Below are positions 12,328 through 23,489 of a stretch of DNA of 64,000 nt, in pieces (position 1 is the first letter of the stretch; every line of letters begins with the position of its first letter). The stretch is from Dryocosmus kuriphilus (lineage: Eukaryota; Arthropoda; Insecta; Hymenoptera; Cynipidae). The notes under the pieces are model-generated. The model saw only the letters and a program-made list of their open reading frames with translations. It was not told where the DNA came from and did no database searches. Where the stretch lies: positions 16,074,987-16,138,986 of the forward strand of contig CM076192.1 of the NCBI GenBank assembly GCA_038277395.1, written 5' to 3'. The translations under genes and the position numbers were made by a program.

Positions 12328-12370
12328 CCTTCGGGTTACTTCGGGTTACTTCAGGTTACTTCAGGTTTAC
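12328..12370. repeat. Ten-base tandem repeat
   Basis: Four consecutive copies of CTTCRGGTTA. Two copies read CGGG and two read CAGG, so the array expanded and then diverged or was partially homogenised. It is too short for a satellite and does not match the insect telomere repeat TTAGG. Confidence 0.75.
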
Positions 12371-12476
12371 GGGATTGTACTACCGATAGCCCTAGATCCA
12401 AGGCGAGTTCCAGGTGCGGGCGTACTAAGGAAAATTAAATGCATTAAGGTAATTTAATTTTAAATTTTTTGGTATC

Positions 12477-12579
12477 GGGCGAAACGACCACAAAGTCCGT
12501 CAGTGGACAGGCGTTTCTGCCGTATTAAAGTATCGGGCGAAATGACCACAAAGTCCGGCACTGGACAGGCATTTTCGCC
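12477..12579. repeat. Tandem pair of compensated hairpins
   Basis: Two ~58-bp units follow each other, each starting TATCGGGCGAAAYGACCACA. Each folds with an outer stem (GGCGAAACG with CGTTTCTGCC in unit 1; GGCGAAATG with CATTTTCGCC in unit 2) and an inner stem GTCC/GGAC. The single difference in the outer left arm (C to T) is matched by the complementary change on the right (G to A), so pairing is preserved. Identity is unknown; this could be the end of a DNA transposon or a structured RNA. Confidence 0.6.
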
Positions 12580-14489
12580 AAATTTATCGGAGAAACTAAG
12601 CTAATGCCAGTTTATTTCTCAAAATATGTCGAGGGTTACGTGGGAAAAACCACCCTGCATCTGCTGGCAGCACGGTACAAACGTCAACCCTCACCCCGAA
12701 GTTCAACCATCTCCAAAGGCTCTGCATTCTGCGGTTCGGATTCCTGCCAAGGAGAATTCGCGCCCAGGGAAACAGCCAACCAGCGAGAAGGGAGGAAGGA
12801 AGCGAGGAGAAGTAAAGGCATCCGAGCAGACTGGCGAGTAGAGGAGTTCGTCCATCCCACTCTTGACCGCAAGAACTCATGGACACTGTCTTCGCGCGCT
12901 TTAGTTTCTCTCTCTTTTTCCCCACTCCTGCACCGGTCGACTTTCGGTAGCCTCAGAACGGCCGGCAGCACGAGTGGCTAGTTAGTGCGTTCGAGTGCGT
13001 TGGCACGCTCACTAATGTACACGTCCAGCGATAAATACGAAGTCGGATTCAAGTTTTATTTTCTTTCCAAGGTACGAGTTTTTTGTTTCAGGGTGGTGTG
13101 GCCAGGACAGCACTAGATTTGTAATTTCATAGCATATTCCCTTGGCCGGATCACCCTCCTTTATGGTAGTATCGTTTGTTTAAAATGCAGTGTTAATTTA
13201 GTATAATTTGGAGTGCCGACGCCTGACCACTCGTCCCCTACTGACCTTCCTACCATGTTTTCGCTCAAGTATGTTTTGAAAATCCCTTTTTTTTTGTGAA
13301 TCCCTTAAAGACCCTGCTCCTAGTTCCGTTTTCTCCGATTTAATTTATTAACGACCCCACCAGTTTCAAACCTCACATGCTCATTCATGGATGGATTTCG
13401 AACACTTTTCAGACACAATCCCCTTTTGACCTCATGCCTCAACCCCTGTACTTTGCCCCCCCCCCCCTCCCCGTTGTAAAGACACCATTCTCCAGAGAGT
13501 AGAGTAAAATCAATTAAAATTCTTGGCACTTAAGTGACTTTGTATTAGTATTTTGGTCCTCTTGACTTCATTTACCCAGTATTCTCGACACCCCTTTCTT
13601 GAGCTGTTATTTTGTTTGGCACATAGAGTCTTGGTTTTATTTTATCATCCCGACCCCTTTTATAATTGAGAATCTCCCTTTTTTTCTCTTTTTTTTCTTT
13701 GTCGGGAGAGCATGTGTTGGTGATTATTCCTTCGAACCCCTTGAGGCTAGCGACCTTTTCTATTTTGTGGTTACTTTGTGAAAATATTTTAAGGTCCTAT
13801 TTATTTTGGACATTGACTTGTGGGTCATTGGTGACTAATTAAGAATGAAATATTGTATTTTAATAATTATTATCCTGGACGTTAAATTATTATTTTCATG
13901 CTTGCGTCTATTAATTTTGTAATTACGGTCGAGTGTCTTTGAAACGAACCTGTCGCTCACACTTTCTTATACAGCAACTTATGTGAACCCGTCTGTGTTT
14001 GGCGAAATATGTTTTCTTTCTTGTAGTTATTTTTAGGTGTTACCTCGAGCTCGATCTCCCCCGTGTTATAAAATTATTTAATTAAAAACCCTCTCGAAGT
14101 GTAGCTTGCCTCGCGACCGTGCATCCCGACCCGTGAACTTTGTGAACTTTCCTGTTTATTTCGATATCTCTGTTATATTTGCATTTTAGACTCTTTCCCT
14201 TTAGTTAAATTGAGGAATTTTTCAGGTATTTTGATTTCATAACGGCGTTCCGACAAGTGTAATGTAATAACCTTTTTTTTTGTAAACTCGAGTAAATCTT
14301 AGACTATTTGTAAATCATTGTCAGTAATTTTAGAACATTTTCTCCCGATCGAGTGATCTGTAACGAAAATTAGATTTCACGGGTTTTCTTTTGTTATATT
14401 CATCAATAAATTGTTATTCTATTTTGTGTTTATATGAGGTCTTGCCAAAAATTTTATTCCCCCGAACACCCCCTCTACCTTTAGGAACT

Positions 14490-14740
14490 GAGCTGGCCAT
14501 ACGTTTTTGGATTTATTCTTAATTTTCGGCATATTAGCAAAGCAAGCCATACGTTTTTGGATTTATTTAGAATTTTCAGGACATTAACGAAATTAGCTAC
14601 ATTTTTGGATTTATTTAGAATTTTCAGGACATTAACGAAATTAGCTACATTTTTGGATTTATTTAGAATTTTCAGGATATTAACGAAATTAACCATATTT
14701 TAGGATTTATTTACAATTTTCAGGGTATTATCGAGATTCG
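14490..14740. repeat. 48-bp tandem repeat, about five copies
   Basis: Copies of a 48-base unit with core TTTTTGGATTTATTTAGAAT; the middle copies are nearly identical and the outer ones diverged. The minus-strand open frame across it (a 16-residue repeat containing LNKSKNV) is a by-product of a period divisible by three and is not taken as a gene. Confidence 0.8.
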
Positions 14741-15189
14741 GGGAATTGGTATTAATTATTATCGTTTATTATCGTTCGGGACTTTGGGAAATTTTCTCGT
14801 TATTTAGAACTCGAGCTCGGAACTATGGGTGATTAGCCTGGTGGGCCTTTGTTCGCTCATGGTCCAAGTGCGCTGTCAAGGTCGGGGATGATTAGCCTGG
14901 TGGCCTTTGTTTATCCTCTACCTGGCAAGCGTTAGAGTTGGTTAGGAAAATAAATACCAATTACCTCTGGTCGCTATTAGCTCTCCGTTTAAGTGTAATA
15001 TTTTCTTGTCGCTTCTAGGTTTCGAAAGTTTGTAAGGTCAATTGCAGATTGCCTTTATGAAGGCTGGCGCCCACCGGACATTCTGATTTTAATGTAATTT
15101 CGTATTTTCGACTTTATGCTTGTGCGTGGCTGAAAAGGACCATACTAACATTTCTATGAAAAAGGTCACGTCACAAGTGATAAAGTGCT

Positions 15190-17221
15190 CTATGGGTGCT
15201 TCTCAAATTTAATTTAATTAGCTTGTATTTCTGAGAACAAGATCAAATATTGAGCCAAAGTTTATGCTTTCGGAATTTTCATGATTTAAATTGATATCTT
15301 TTACTTTGCAAAACACTGTGCTTTTTACTATCAGGTGACAGCACCTTACAGGCATAACATTTTGGACCATCTGAGATAAATTTTTCAATGAAGCTTCCTG
15401 AACCATAAACATCCAGCTCATCAGTCAAATCACCTAACAGACACACTGTTTCGGAGTAATGCTTCCTGGCTTGTTAGTGCTCACAAAAATGATAGGATCG
15501 GTATCGAAGTACAGGATATAAAGCTCTAGTTGCTTTGAGTAACCAAATAATTTCAAACCTGCCTGGGCTATTTTATAAGCTGCAATCACCCCATTAGTAA
15601 TAGGCGATGGTGATACAGCTTTAATTTTATAAACAGCGAGGCATAAACGCTATGATATTCTACGTGGAAGACACTGTTTAGAATTTTTTGCGAACTCTGG
15701 GCAATTTCCTACAATTTCTTCTGGCTACGAGTAATTTCTGTCCTTGGCATATTTTCTTCTTGGCTAAATTTCTCACAAAATGAATTTAGACAACACTTAG
15801 CCAACGAGTACAAACCCGGATTCTTTTTAACATTGTCTGGAGCTAGCGCTATACCTTTATACTCTAAAATATGTTGAATGAAGGCCTTTCTCAATACCTC
15901 ATCGTTACAATAGGCAAGGTATTCGCTGGCTTCGTGTTTGAGTTTAAAAAACCGATTCATGTAGGCAATAAAAAGACCACCCATTTTGGTGGCCCTTTAA
16001 TATTGGATCGTTTCATACTACCAGATTCCAAACATGGCAGTTTCTGCCCCTCTTAAACGGCTTCTTTCATCTCATCGGAAAACCATTTTCCCTTGATGTT
16101 TCTATCAAATGTATTTACATATGGACAACCTTGCTGTAATTGTAATTCACAGTAAGTATTGCACAGAGGGAATATGAGTTTTCAACGCATTCGGACAGGT
16201 GAAGCAGGTAAATATTTATCATTAGGGGGCAATATCCGATATTTAACCAAACCCTATACTTTGGAAAAATCATATTTACGGCCCGTTGATAATTGACAGT
16301 CATCATCAATATAAACCGCGTAATGACCTATGGAAAATCTACCATATTTTGATACGAATGGATATAGTTAGCAAGCATCGAGAGAAGAAATCTTAACTTT
16401 ACCCTTGGCCTCATAATATGAAAATGTATTACCTATTCTACTCCCGTAAAATGCGTCTCTAGGATTCAAGGCCTCGTTGATTGAAAGTGGGTGGTCTTTT
16501 AAAAATTTACTAAAATCATTATCTTCAAATTTTTCCTTATCAAAAGAACACACCCGCTTCTTGACTACCTATAACCCCACGAGCGAAGACGGTCAGTTTG
16601 AGCTTGAGTTCTTTCAAAACGCTCATTCAGAGATTCTGCATTTTTTGTATCTAAACCTAGTTTTTCATCCCCTATTGAATTTGAAACAGGCTGAACACCC
16701 ATTCCAATAACAGCCATTATATTGGTAAAACATTTTGGCTTCTTCATTCCCATAATAACCGTCGACAAGTGGCCCTTCTGGTAATCTAAATTCGCGTGTC
16801 CTTCCTGCAAGAGTAATCTCAATATTCAGTCGGTATTCCTGGGATAATAACCATTCCATGGCCTTCCTTGACTGACTGTCAACCCGTCTATAGCCACTGT
16901 TTGGTATAACGCCTATATGATTAGCTTTCAGATAATTTTTTCTGAAAACTTTAGAGCAAGCCGAGACTACTCTGCTGCGTTCAACAAAAGGATCTACACC
17001 AGCGACTCTGAAAGCCATGCATCCCCTCCTAAGAAAGTCTATGATTTCAGTTCTTCTTTGAAATCAAAATTGAACTAGGACCTGACACATTCATTCTACC
17101 ATTCATAAAATGACTCCCGAGACTCACAAGATATTATGTCAGGTGAAAAATATTGTTCATCCGGAATTTTGCCAATGTACACTTGATTCTAAGGAGAATT
17201 AAATAAGTGGTAATATGTACC
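15190..17221 (-). pseudogene. Polinton family B DNA polymerase, polymerase-domain half
   Basis: C-terminal half of a protein-primed DNA polymerase B, which would replicate the element's linear DNA. Going down the minus strand: the end of the exonuclease domain (YIGKIPDEQYFSPD, near 17190); VIPNSGYRR and the block WNGCSACF (17018-16665); NPRDAFYGSRIG with SSLDAC followed by a stop and LYPF, which is motif A with its aspartate kept but a stop inside; LNSFCEKFSQ, a changed version of the KxxNSxYGK motif; and YFDTDPIIFV (near 15500), motif C with both aspartates. Several stops and frame changes make it non-functional. Its upstream half resumes at 20637 beyond an inserted element. Confidence 0.85.
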
Positions 17222-20200
17222 ACCCCGCTTAAATTGACAGATAGGGTCCCATAGGCCCGGATAGGATTCGGAATGTTATCGGATTCTGTGTGAAAACTTA
17301 TACGGTATTTGGGTCCGTTTTCTTATCCGATTCTATCCGGCACTTAGTCAGTGTGTTAAATTTTTTCTATCTGGTTACTTATTTGGCTTTATATGGAATA
17401 TTTTCGGTACCCGTAATACTCTATCCGGTTTTTCGTCCGGTTCTATGCGACAATTGGTCGGTGAACAACATTTTACCTATGCGGCTTCTTATGTGTCTCT
17501 ATACGGAATATTTTCGGTGCCCATATTGCCCTATCCGGGGCTTTGTTATTTTCTATCCGGTTACTTATATGGTATTTGTATCCGGTTTCTTATCTGGCTC
17601 TATACGGAATATTTTTGTTACCCACAACGCCATTTCTGGTTTATTATCCGGTACTATCCGGCACTTGGTCTGTATTTAAAATTTTTCTATCTGTCAAAGC
17701 TTGCAGACCAAACCACATGGAAATAGTTAATTAAAAAATATATTTCAGCTAAAAAATTTCAGTTATTCAATGAATTGATAGTTCCTTATGCATCCTAACA
17801 TATGTATTAAATATAAAAAATCGCATTCGCAGAAAACTCGCCACACTGAGAATCGAACCCTAACCGCCTAAGTATAAATTGCGCGCTCTACCCACTAGAC
17901 TACCAAATATTACAATTTATTCCTAACTTCAAAAAAGGATCGCTTATTCGCTAAAGAAAATATATTATTACATAAAACAATGTTTTAAATCAACCTAATT
18001 CATATTCTAATACAATTGATTTAAATCTGTAACAAAATTTTTCTGACCATTTTTGTATTATAAAGAAAAAAGGACTGTCTTGATGATCAGGAGAAAATAC
18101 CTTTTTTACAATATTCAGTTTTCATTTGTTGTATTTTCAAGCACCCTGTTTATTTTTGGAAATGTGCAAAAATAGGTTCTGCATTTGATACTTAGAAAAG
18201 TTTCCGGTGATGACGGGCGAACCAGCATTTGATCGGGGCCCGATCAGACCGACTAGATGATACGGAAGAAATAAATTGTTTTGCAATATTCATTTTTCAT
18301 TCTTGCTGTATTTAAACACCCTGTATACTTTTGGTAATGTGCCTGATGAGAACTAGAATAGACAGTCTTGATTAGACGGTCTTGACAAAGCCCTAACTGG
18401 ACGCATGTCTGTCACGATAATTTTCTACACGGGATGCCCTAACCGATTTTTTATCCGGTAATATCCGTCACTTGGTCGGTGTTCGGGTTAAGGTGTGTAA
18501 ACAGGAAATTAAAATCAACACAAATAGTTATGTAGGGTTAAACACCACTGAGTTTATTTGCTACAATGTTCCCGATCGCGGTGCGGACAAGTACAACGAA
18601 AAGTCGTGTCGATTTTAACAGCACTGCGTTGCTCCGGAGCGAACCAAGCCTTCGAACACGAAAAAATTCCGAGTACCGCCAAAGGCCGAGCTTGAAGTCT
18701 GTTTGATACCTGGAGAGCGAGCTTCTCCCTTCCATACGCGTACACCCTGGGCCTCTTTTGCTCCGCCCTTCTAGTAGAAACTCTGTACGACTCTTACCCG
18801 AAAGGTGCCGATTTCTCGGGTATTGTCCCTAGAACGGCTATCTCGTTCCCCCACCCTACCTCCCACCTCGCCGTTCCTGGCCGAGAGGTTGCCACTCCCT
18901 CTTGCCTGAATTTTGGACCTCATAACGAAAGTAAGTCTAACGCCTTGGAAAAGTCCTGATCTTCCTTTCGAAGATATAATTATCTCGGAAATCAGTGAGA
19001 CTTCACCAAGTGAAGGCTACGAACACGGCCCTATCAGGTGCCCGTATTGTGGTCGTGCAGAGTGGAGAGGCGGGAGAACCAGCTCACCCTATTTCAATAA
19101 TGCGCTTGATGTGACTTACCGAGGGCACACCCGCGAATTCCAGGGATCATACAGACGGAAGCGGAACTCAACAATCTCCTCTCTTTCTCCTTCAAACGGA
19201 CCTCCTTCCTTTCCACCACACTACATGGTGTGAACCGACACAGTCAGTTATACAAATTCAGATAAATTCATGCTTTTACAAATTATAGTTTGTCATTATG
19301 AAATGCATTATTGACATTCATTCTTTCGCATCATTCCTATACAGATAAATGAACGAAGTCCGTTTACAAACACTCGGCATCGATGTTATTTCGGGAACGA
19401 TGATTGATATATATAATAATTAAATTCTGCGATTAACAATTGATTTAAAAATACATCTGGTTTTTTACTGAAGAAAGTAGAAAAAATGAATAAGCAGAAA
19501 TTTCAATAAAATAATTTGTAGCAGATAAAAGATGAGAAAATAGCTTCTTGTGGGTCATTAGATTTGAACTACGACACTTTTATTTTTTTTAAATGGATTT
19601 GTTCACATCTAGATAAATATATTTGTTTTATGGACATCCGATCAAGACGTGATGTCAGTAACACATTCTTACATATCAAAAGATGGAGAAAAGACTTCAG
19701 GGACAGACTTTTAAGCATAATCGGGCACGCTTAGAATTAAAAGACATGCTTATTTCTATTAATAATTTTTGATTTTTCAACTAAATAGAGAGTAGGACAA
19801 TTTTGACGTGACCAAATTTATTGTAGAGCGACGCCGCGCCGGTTTACAGTGACGCTTTTATGACCTAAGTCCTAAAATATTACGAACTAAAACTGATAAT
19901 ATCTGCGAGAAGAAGGAATGCTCATTAAGGGCGGACATCGGGTAAACGTGCGTCGAACAGACCCTTTTGGGCAAGTTTCCATTCCTTTATTGTCCCGACC
20001 TTGAGAGCGACTCGTCGGCGAGAATTTTTATCGTAAATAACACCTCGCTTTCCTTTTACATTTACGAGGCTGCAATGCCCAAACCCAATAAGCCCGTTTT
20101 CTCGCTTCTTGGACTGAGAACGGTTTGTACCTAGACCGAACCTCTCTTTGCTGTATGGGGAATCTTTTATCGTCTGCGAGTTCCTCTCAGCTGTCTAGCT

Positions 20201-20636
20201 AACCGAAACAGTCGGTGTATTAAACTTTTTCTATCTGTTTTCTTATCTGTCTCAATATGGAATATCTTCGGTGCCCTTATTGACCTATCCGTGGTTTTGT
20301 CCGACAAAGCACCGGATTGGACCATATAAGACTCCGTCGGGCGAATAATTCGATTTTCTGATCCTAATGTCCGCTGAAAAGCCGGACACCCAACTTTAGT
20401 TCCGACAATGTACCGAATAGGAGCGGATAAAATGCCGGTTTTTTTCTTAGTCCAATATAATTTCGATATGTCATCCCGAATAGAATGCGAATAAGCACGC
20501 TATTTTTACGCGAAAGATGTTACGAACCGAATAAGAACCAGATAGGGTCTAACAAGAATCCGAAGAGGTCTATGCGGTCTATTATCCGATTTTCTGTCTG
20601 GCTCTATCGGATCCTATACGTCGTTTTAAGCAGGGT
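17222..20636. mobile_element. 3.4-kb non-autonomous TIR element inserted in the polymerase gene
   Basis: The left end ACCCCGCTTAAATTGACAG and the reverse complement of the right end, ACCCTGCTTAAAACGACGT, align over about 50 bp at roughly 75% identity, giving diverged terminal inverted repeats. Removing the element brings the two halves of the polymerase coding sequence together at the exonuclease domain, which fixes the borders. Subterminal tandem copies of a ~110-bp unit with TATCCGGT and TACGGAATATTTTCGGT words occupy 17290-17700 and reappear near 20215. No transposase is visible, and I found no clear target duplication. A GC-richer block (18530-19240) with unassigned short frames may be captured DNA. 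Confidence 0.7.
17838..17908 (-). repeat. tRNA-like sequence (tRNA-derived SINE head or tRNA pseudogene)
   Basis: The minus strand shows a good RNA polymerase III A box (TAGTCTAGTGG, 17892-17902) and B box (GGTTCGATTCT, 17849-17859) at tRNA spacing. The acceptor and T stems do not pair well, so this is not a functional tRNA. Its place inside a non-autonomous transposon fits a SINE head or a captured tRNA fragment. Confidence 0.6.
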
Positions 20637-22500
20637 CTTTTCTGCCTCTTCCAAGCCGAAAACTTTTGGTAACTGACTTAGAGGCATGTGAAGGCAATTC
20701 AAAATATCTATAGAGCGAGTTTGATTAACCTTATTCAAAAGGATACCTGATCCATTTAAAATAATTTTAGGTAGATTTCTAAGTTTTTTGTCTTTAATTA
20801 TGTGTTCAAGAATGAACTGAGCATCAAACCCTTTCGAGTTATGTGCTATGCATACAGTTTCCATAAGATGCTTCATTTTTCGCGTAGCAAATTTGATAAA
20901 TTCTGACACCGGATTCTTATCAAAAACATATTGACAGATTCCACACATAAATTAGATACATGTAATTTGTTAGATTTCTGATCAACGGCAGATTCACTCT
21001 GTTGAATTTCAAAGTCATAAAAAATGTAAGCTACTTTCTTTTATCATAGCATTAATTCCCAGTGGGTGTTATGTAACATAAATTATTGTCTGTATGAAAT
21101 TCTTTGCACTTAAGACAGTTTGCAATCCAAAATTTATGATATCTTACTTTCAAGTGATTAATTAACTTTGAGAAACCATTAAAAATTTTAAGTACAGAGT
21201 AAATACTTCGTCCCTTGCTATATGAATTAAGAAGTAAATGCTTACTCATGCATGTAGACCCATAAAAGGATCTAAGACAGGATTCACATTTAATTCCCGT
21301 TTGTGCATTCCCAAATACATTATCCCTCTCCTAATTACAGTATGGTGAAACATGACAAGCTTTACACTTTATGGCGCATAAATGGCTCTTTGATTTTATA
21401 TTAGCCCTATTACAGAGTGCATAAACTTTTCTATCTCCCCGGGCCGCCATTAAATTCAGAATTGCAGAATAATGATATTTTGGGGCACCCTCATAAAGCA
21501 AATAAATATTTTGCTGAACTATCTCCCCTTTACTAGTAATTTCTGAACTGATATTATAAAAAGCTATCTCTTTCGGTGATCCAAATTTATAATCACGATA
21601 GACAGTTCTAGGAATCTGAGCTTTTGATAATTATTTTGTTGCGCTATAAGCACAGGAATACCGCAACTATTTTGTGGCATAATTACTCCGGCGTCTAGCG
21701 TTAACGTATTAGCAGTTTTGCGTTGATACACGTCACCTCTATCACGCATTCAAAGCCAGTCAGTTTGTAAGATAATATTATTTTTATCCACCTGCAATTT
21801 TCCTTTGGAGGTTACAGCCACAACAGCCTGTGGTAAACACGTATTTTGCTTATCATCTGTCGTTAGGACTGAACGTTTGAAAATATCCAATTGCAATTGA
21901 ACGCGACGTTTGCCTGAGGGCACATTGATACTTTTCATTTCAACATGAAAATTATCATCTGTTTCAAAACCTGTGTCACTTTGTCTAAATTTCACCACAA
22001 GATTCCACAGGTCTTCAAAGGACAAATCTTTTCATGGAATGAAAGCCTTTCAGATAACGCTTTCCCAAATCCGTCGGAATAAAACACTAAACCTACTGCA
22101 TTGCTTGGATCGCACCAATCAGTCAAATATGAAAATAAGTCACGAAAAGCCGCTTCGAACCATTTGACGGTGTTATTATCGACAGGAAGAGAAACTTTGA
22201 ATTTTAGTTTAACTCGCACAAACCAAATATTTGAATATAATGTTCACTCTCGCTAACTTGACAAATAAATGGTAAATTTTTCACTCTCTCATTCCTACCT
22301 TGGGCATAATTCAGGTCGTACGTTGCTGCGTCTGATGTTTCTGAGTCTCTAGAAGGTCCTGCAACCTGAGAAGATGAAGCAGTGGCAAGCACATGTAGTC
22401 CTTCACTGTTTTGACATCCATTACATTCTCTGCTACTACTGCTGGTTCTGAGTCTCTGGAGAGTCCTGCAACAGCTGTAGCATTTACAGACACTGCCTAC
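20637..22500 (-). pseudogene. Polinton family B DNA polymerase, N-terminal and exonuclease half
   Basis: From about 22400 down: a poorly conserved N-terminal region (pieces 22392-22204, 22219-21992 and 22025-21750), then CLKCKEFHTDNNLCYI (near 21100), a Cys-rich block seen in these polymerases. The 3'-5' exonuclease domain follows (20948-20637) with IAHNSKGFDAQFILEHI (Exo II-type motif), ILNGSGILLNKV and LSQLPKVFGLEEAEK. The coding sequence breaks off at 20637; the ten residues read beyond that point come from the inserted element's end. Near the N-terminus a short block AGLSRDSE/AGPSRDSE occurs twice. Multiple frameshifts are present. Confidence 0.75.
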
Positions 22501-22600
22501 AGTCCAGCACCATATTGAACCAACATTATGTCATGTATTGCATTCTGAAATTCTGAAAAAATTAATCAATGAATAAATGAACGTATACAAACATGAATAT

Positions 22601-22608
<8 letters not shown>

Positions 22609-22657
<49 letters not shown>
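22609..22657. repeat. (TA)n microsatellite
   Basis: About 24 TA dinucleotides with a single phase. It sits at the downstream edge of the lysine-rich reading frame and produces the apparent IYIYIY tail of that frame, which is not real coding sequence. Confidence 0.95.
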
Positions 22658-22660
<3 letters not shown>

Positions 22661-23489
22661 ATAGGATACTTTTACCTTGAACATTCTTTCTTTCTTCCTC
22701 CTCCGCTTTTGCCAGTACCTCTTCCATTCTGAAATCAAATTCATCCAGAGACTGTTTCCTGTTTTTCAGAACATCTCTGGGTATCTTCCTGCCATTATCT
22801 TTTAGGACCACACATGAATTCTCCTTATCAATTTCTTCTTTTTGGCTTCGACTGTGTTTCGTCTTTGATTCCTGGACCAAATTTCCCTGCTGTTCCTTGG
22901 TCTCCTTGATATTGTTGGTGGCTTTTTTTAACTCCTTTGTGTGCACCTTCTGTATATCCTGCAGAAATTCTCTCCTCTCCTCACCCTTCCTTTGTTTTAA
23001 TAATTTTGACGCTGCATGCTTGTTTTCGAACAGATTTTTTATTGCCTCATCGGCTTTCTGTCTTTTTTTTTTTAAATTTTCCTCCTGTTTCTTTTGTCTT
23101 GCTGCTCTTGTAGTACTACTTGCATTTGTTGCTGGTGTTGTTTTTGTTATTGGTGTTGTTGATTCTTAGCAGGTGTTTCATTGTCACTTTAAAGTTCAAT
23201 TGTCTGATCATTCTTAATAGTGACCTTATTACCATGTCTCTTGACCAGGTTCTATCAATGAAGGTATAATTTTGGAGCTTCCCTTTAACCCTTCTCCATC
23301 TTTTTGTTGGGTACTTTGCCTTTGAAGTTTAGTCGGGCTTCTTCTGCTGCTCTTTTTAGAGCGCTCTACCCCTTTACCCACCAAATTCCTTTTCTTCTCA
23401 ATACCAGTGCAGGATTGCAAAACTGAATACGTCCCTTGTCTGGTGCACAATTCTATGGAGGAAAGGTCAAATTTATTATTTAAATCCAT
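22658..23489 (-). pseudogene. Degenerate lysine/glutamate-rich coiled-coil ORF, unidentified
   Basis: Minus-strand frames covering this span share one composition: strongly Lys/Glu/Gln-rich and predicted helical. The 23489-23229 piece starts MDLNNKFDLSS and has a basic SKKSSRRSPTK segment. A Gln-rich stretch follows around 23130-23170 in another frame, and the longest piece (about 23167-22658) contains KKKRQKADEAIKNLF and DFRMEEVLAKAEEEERK. At least two frameshifts or stops interrupt it. It could be a decayed host gene, an exon set, or an accessory gene of the neighbouring Polinton, whose polymerase it directly precedes in the same orientation. I do not recognise a family. Confidence 0.4.

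Larger units (their letters stand above)
10996..15189. other. Non-coding tract between Polinton ATPase and polymerase
   Basis: No protein homology recognised. Contents: AT-rich DNA at 11270-12170; a ten-base tandem repeat near 12330; a pair of tandem hairpins at 12477-12579; a more GC-rich block at 12600-13060 with overlapping short open frames on both strands but no motif; T-rich DNA to 14450; a 48-bp tandem repeat at 14490-14740. A 25-base direct repeat (GATTAGCCTGGTGG core) occurs near 14830 and 14888. The Polinton capsid and protease genes would normally be sought in such a gap but are not visible. Confidence 0.45.
5815..22500 (-). mobile_element. Eroded Polinton/Maverick element
   Basis: Three hallmark Polinton genes lie in one orientation across this span: a retroviral-type integrase of the F54H12.3-like group (5.8-6.6 kb), an FtsK/HerA-like packaging ATPase (10.6-11.0 kb) and a protein-primed family B DNA polymerase (15.2-22.5 kb). 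A further small protein typical of these elements is at 6.8-7.3 kb. I did not find the Ulp1-like protease, the capsid genes or the long terminal inverted repeats, so the borders are approximate. Non-Polinton DNA fills 7.5-10.5 and 11.0-15.2 kb, and a separate transposon splits the polymerase. All genes carry stops and frameshifts. This is a relic. Confidence 0.8.

Noticed and set aside
12328..12370. Interstitial telomere repeat
   Set aside because: The unit CTTCRGGTTA does not match TTAGG or TTAGGG.
12596..12981. Overlapping 95-125-codon frames on both strands
   Set aside because: Several frames are open at once in a GC-richer stretch, with no motif in any. There is no basis to choose one.
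17290..17734. Plus-strand open frames with membrane-like, Tyr/Leu/Phe-rich sequence
   Set aside because: They are translations of the TATCCGGT subterminal repeats of the TIR element in all three frames. The periodicity explains them.
18913..19233. 106-codon plus-strand frame with a CPYC word
   Set aside because: A single Cys pair is not a zinc finger, no family resemblance was found, and it lies inside a non-autonomous transposon.
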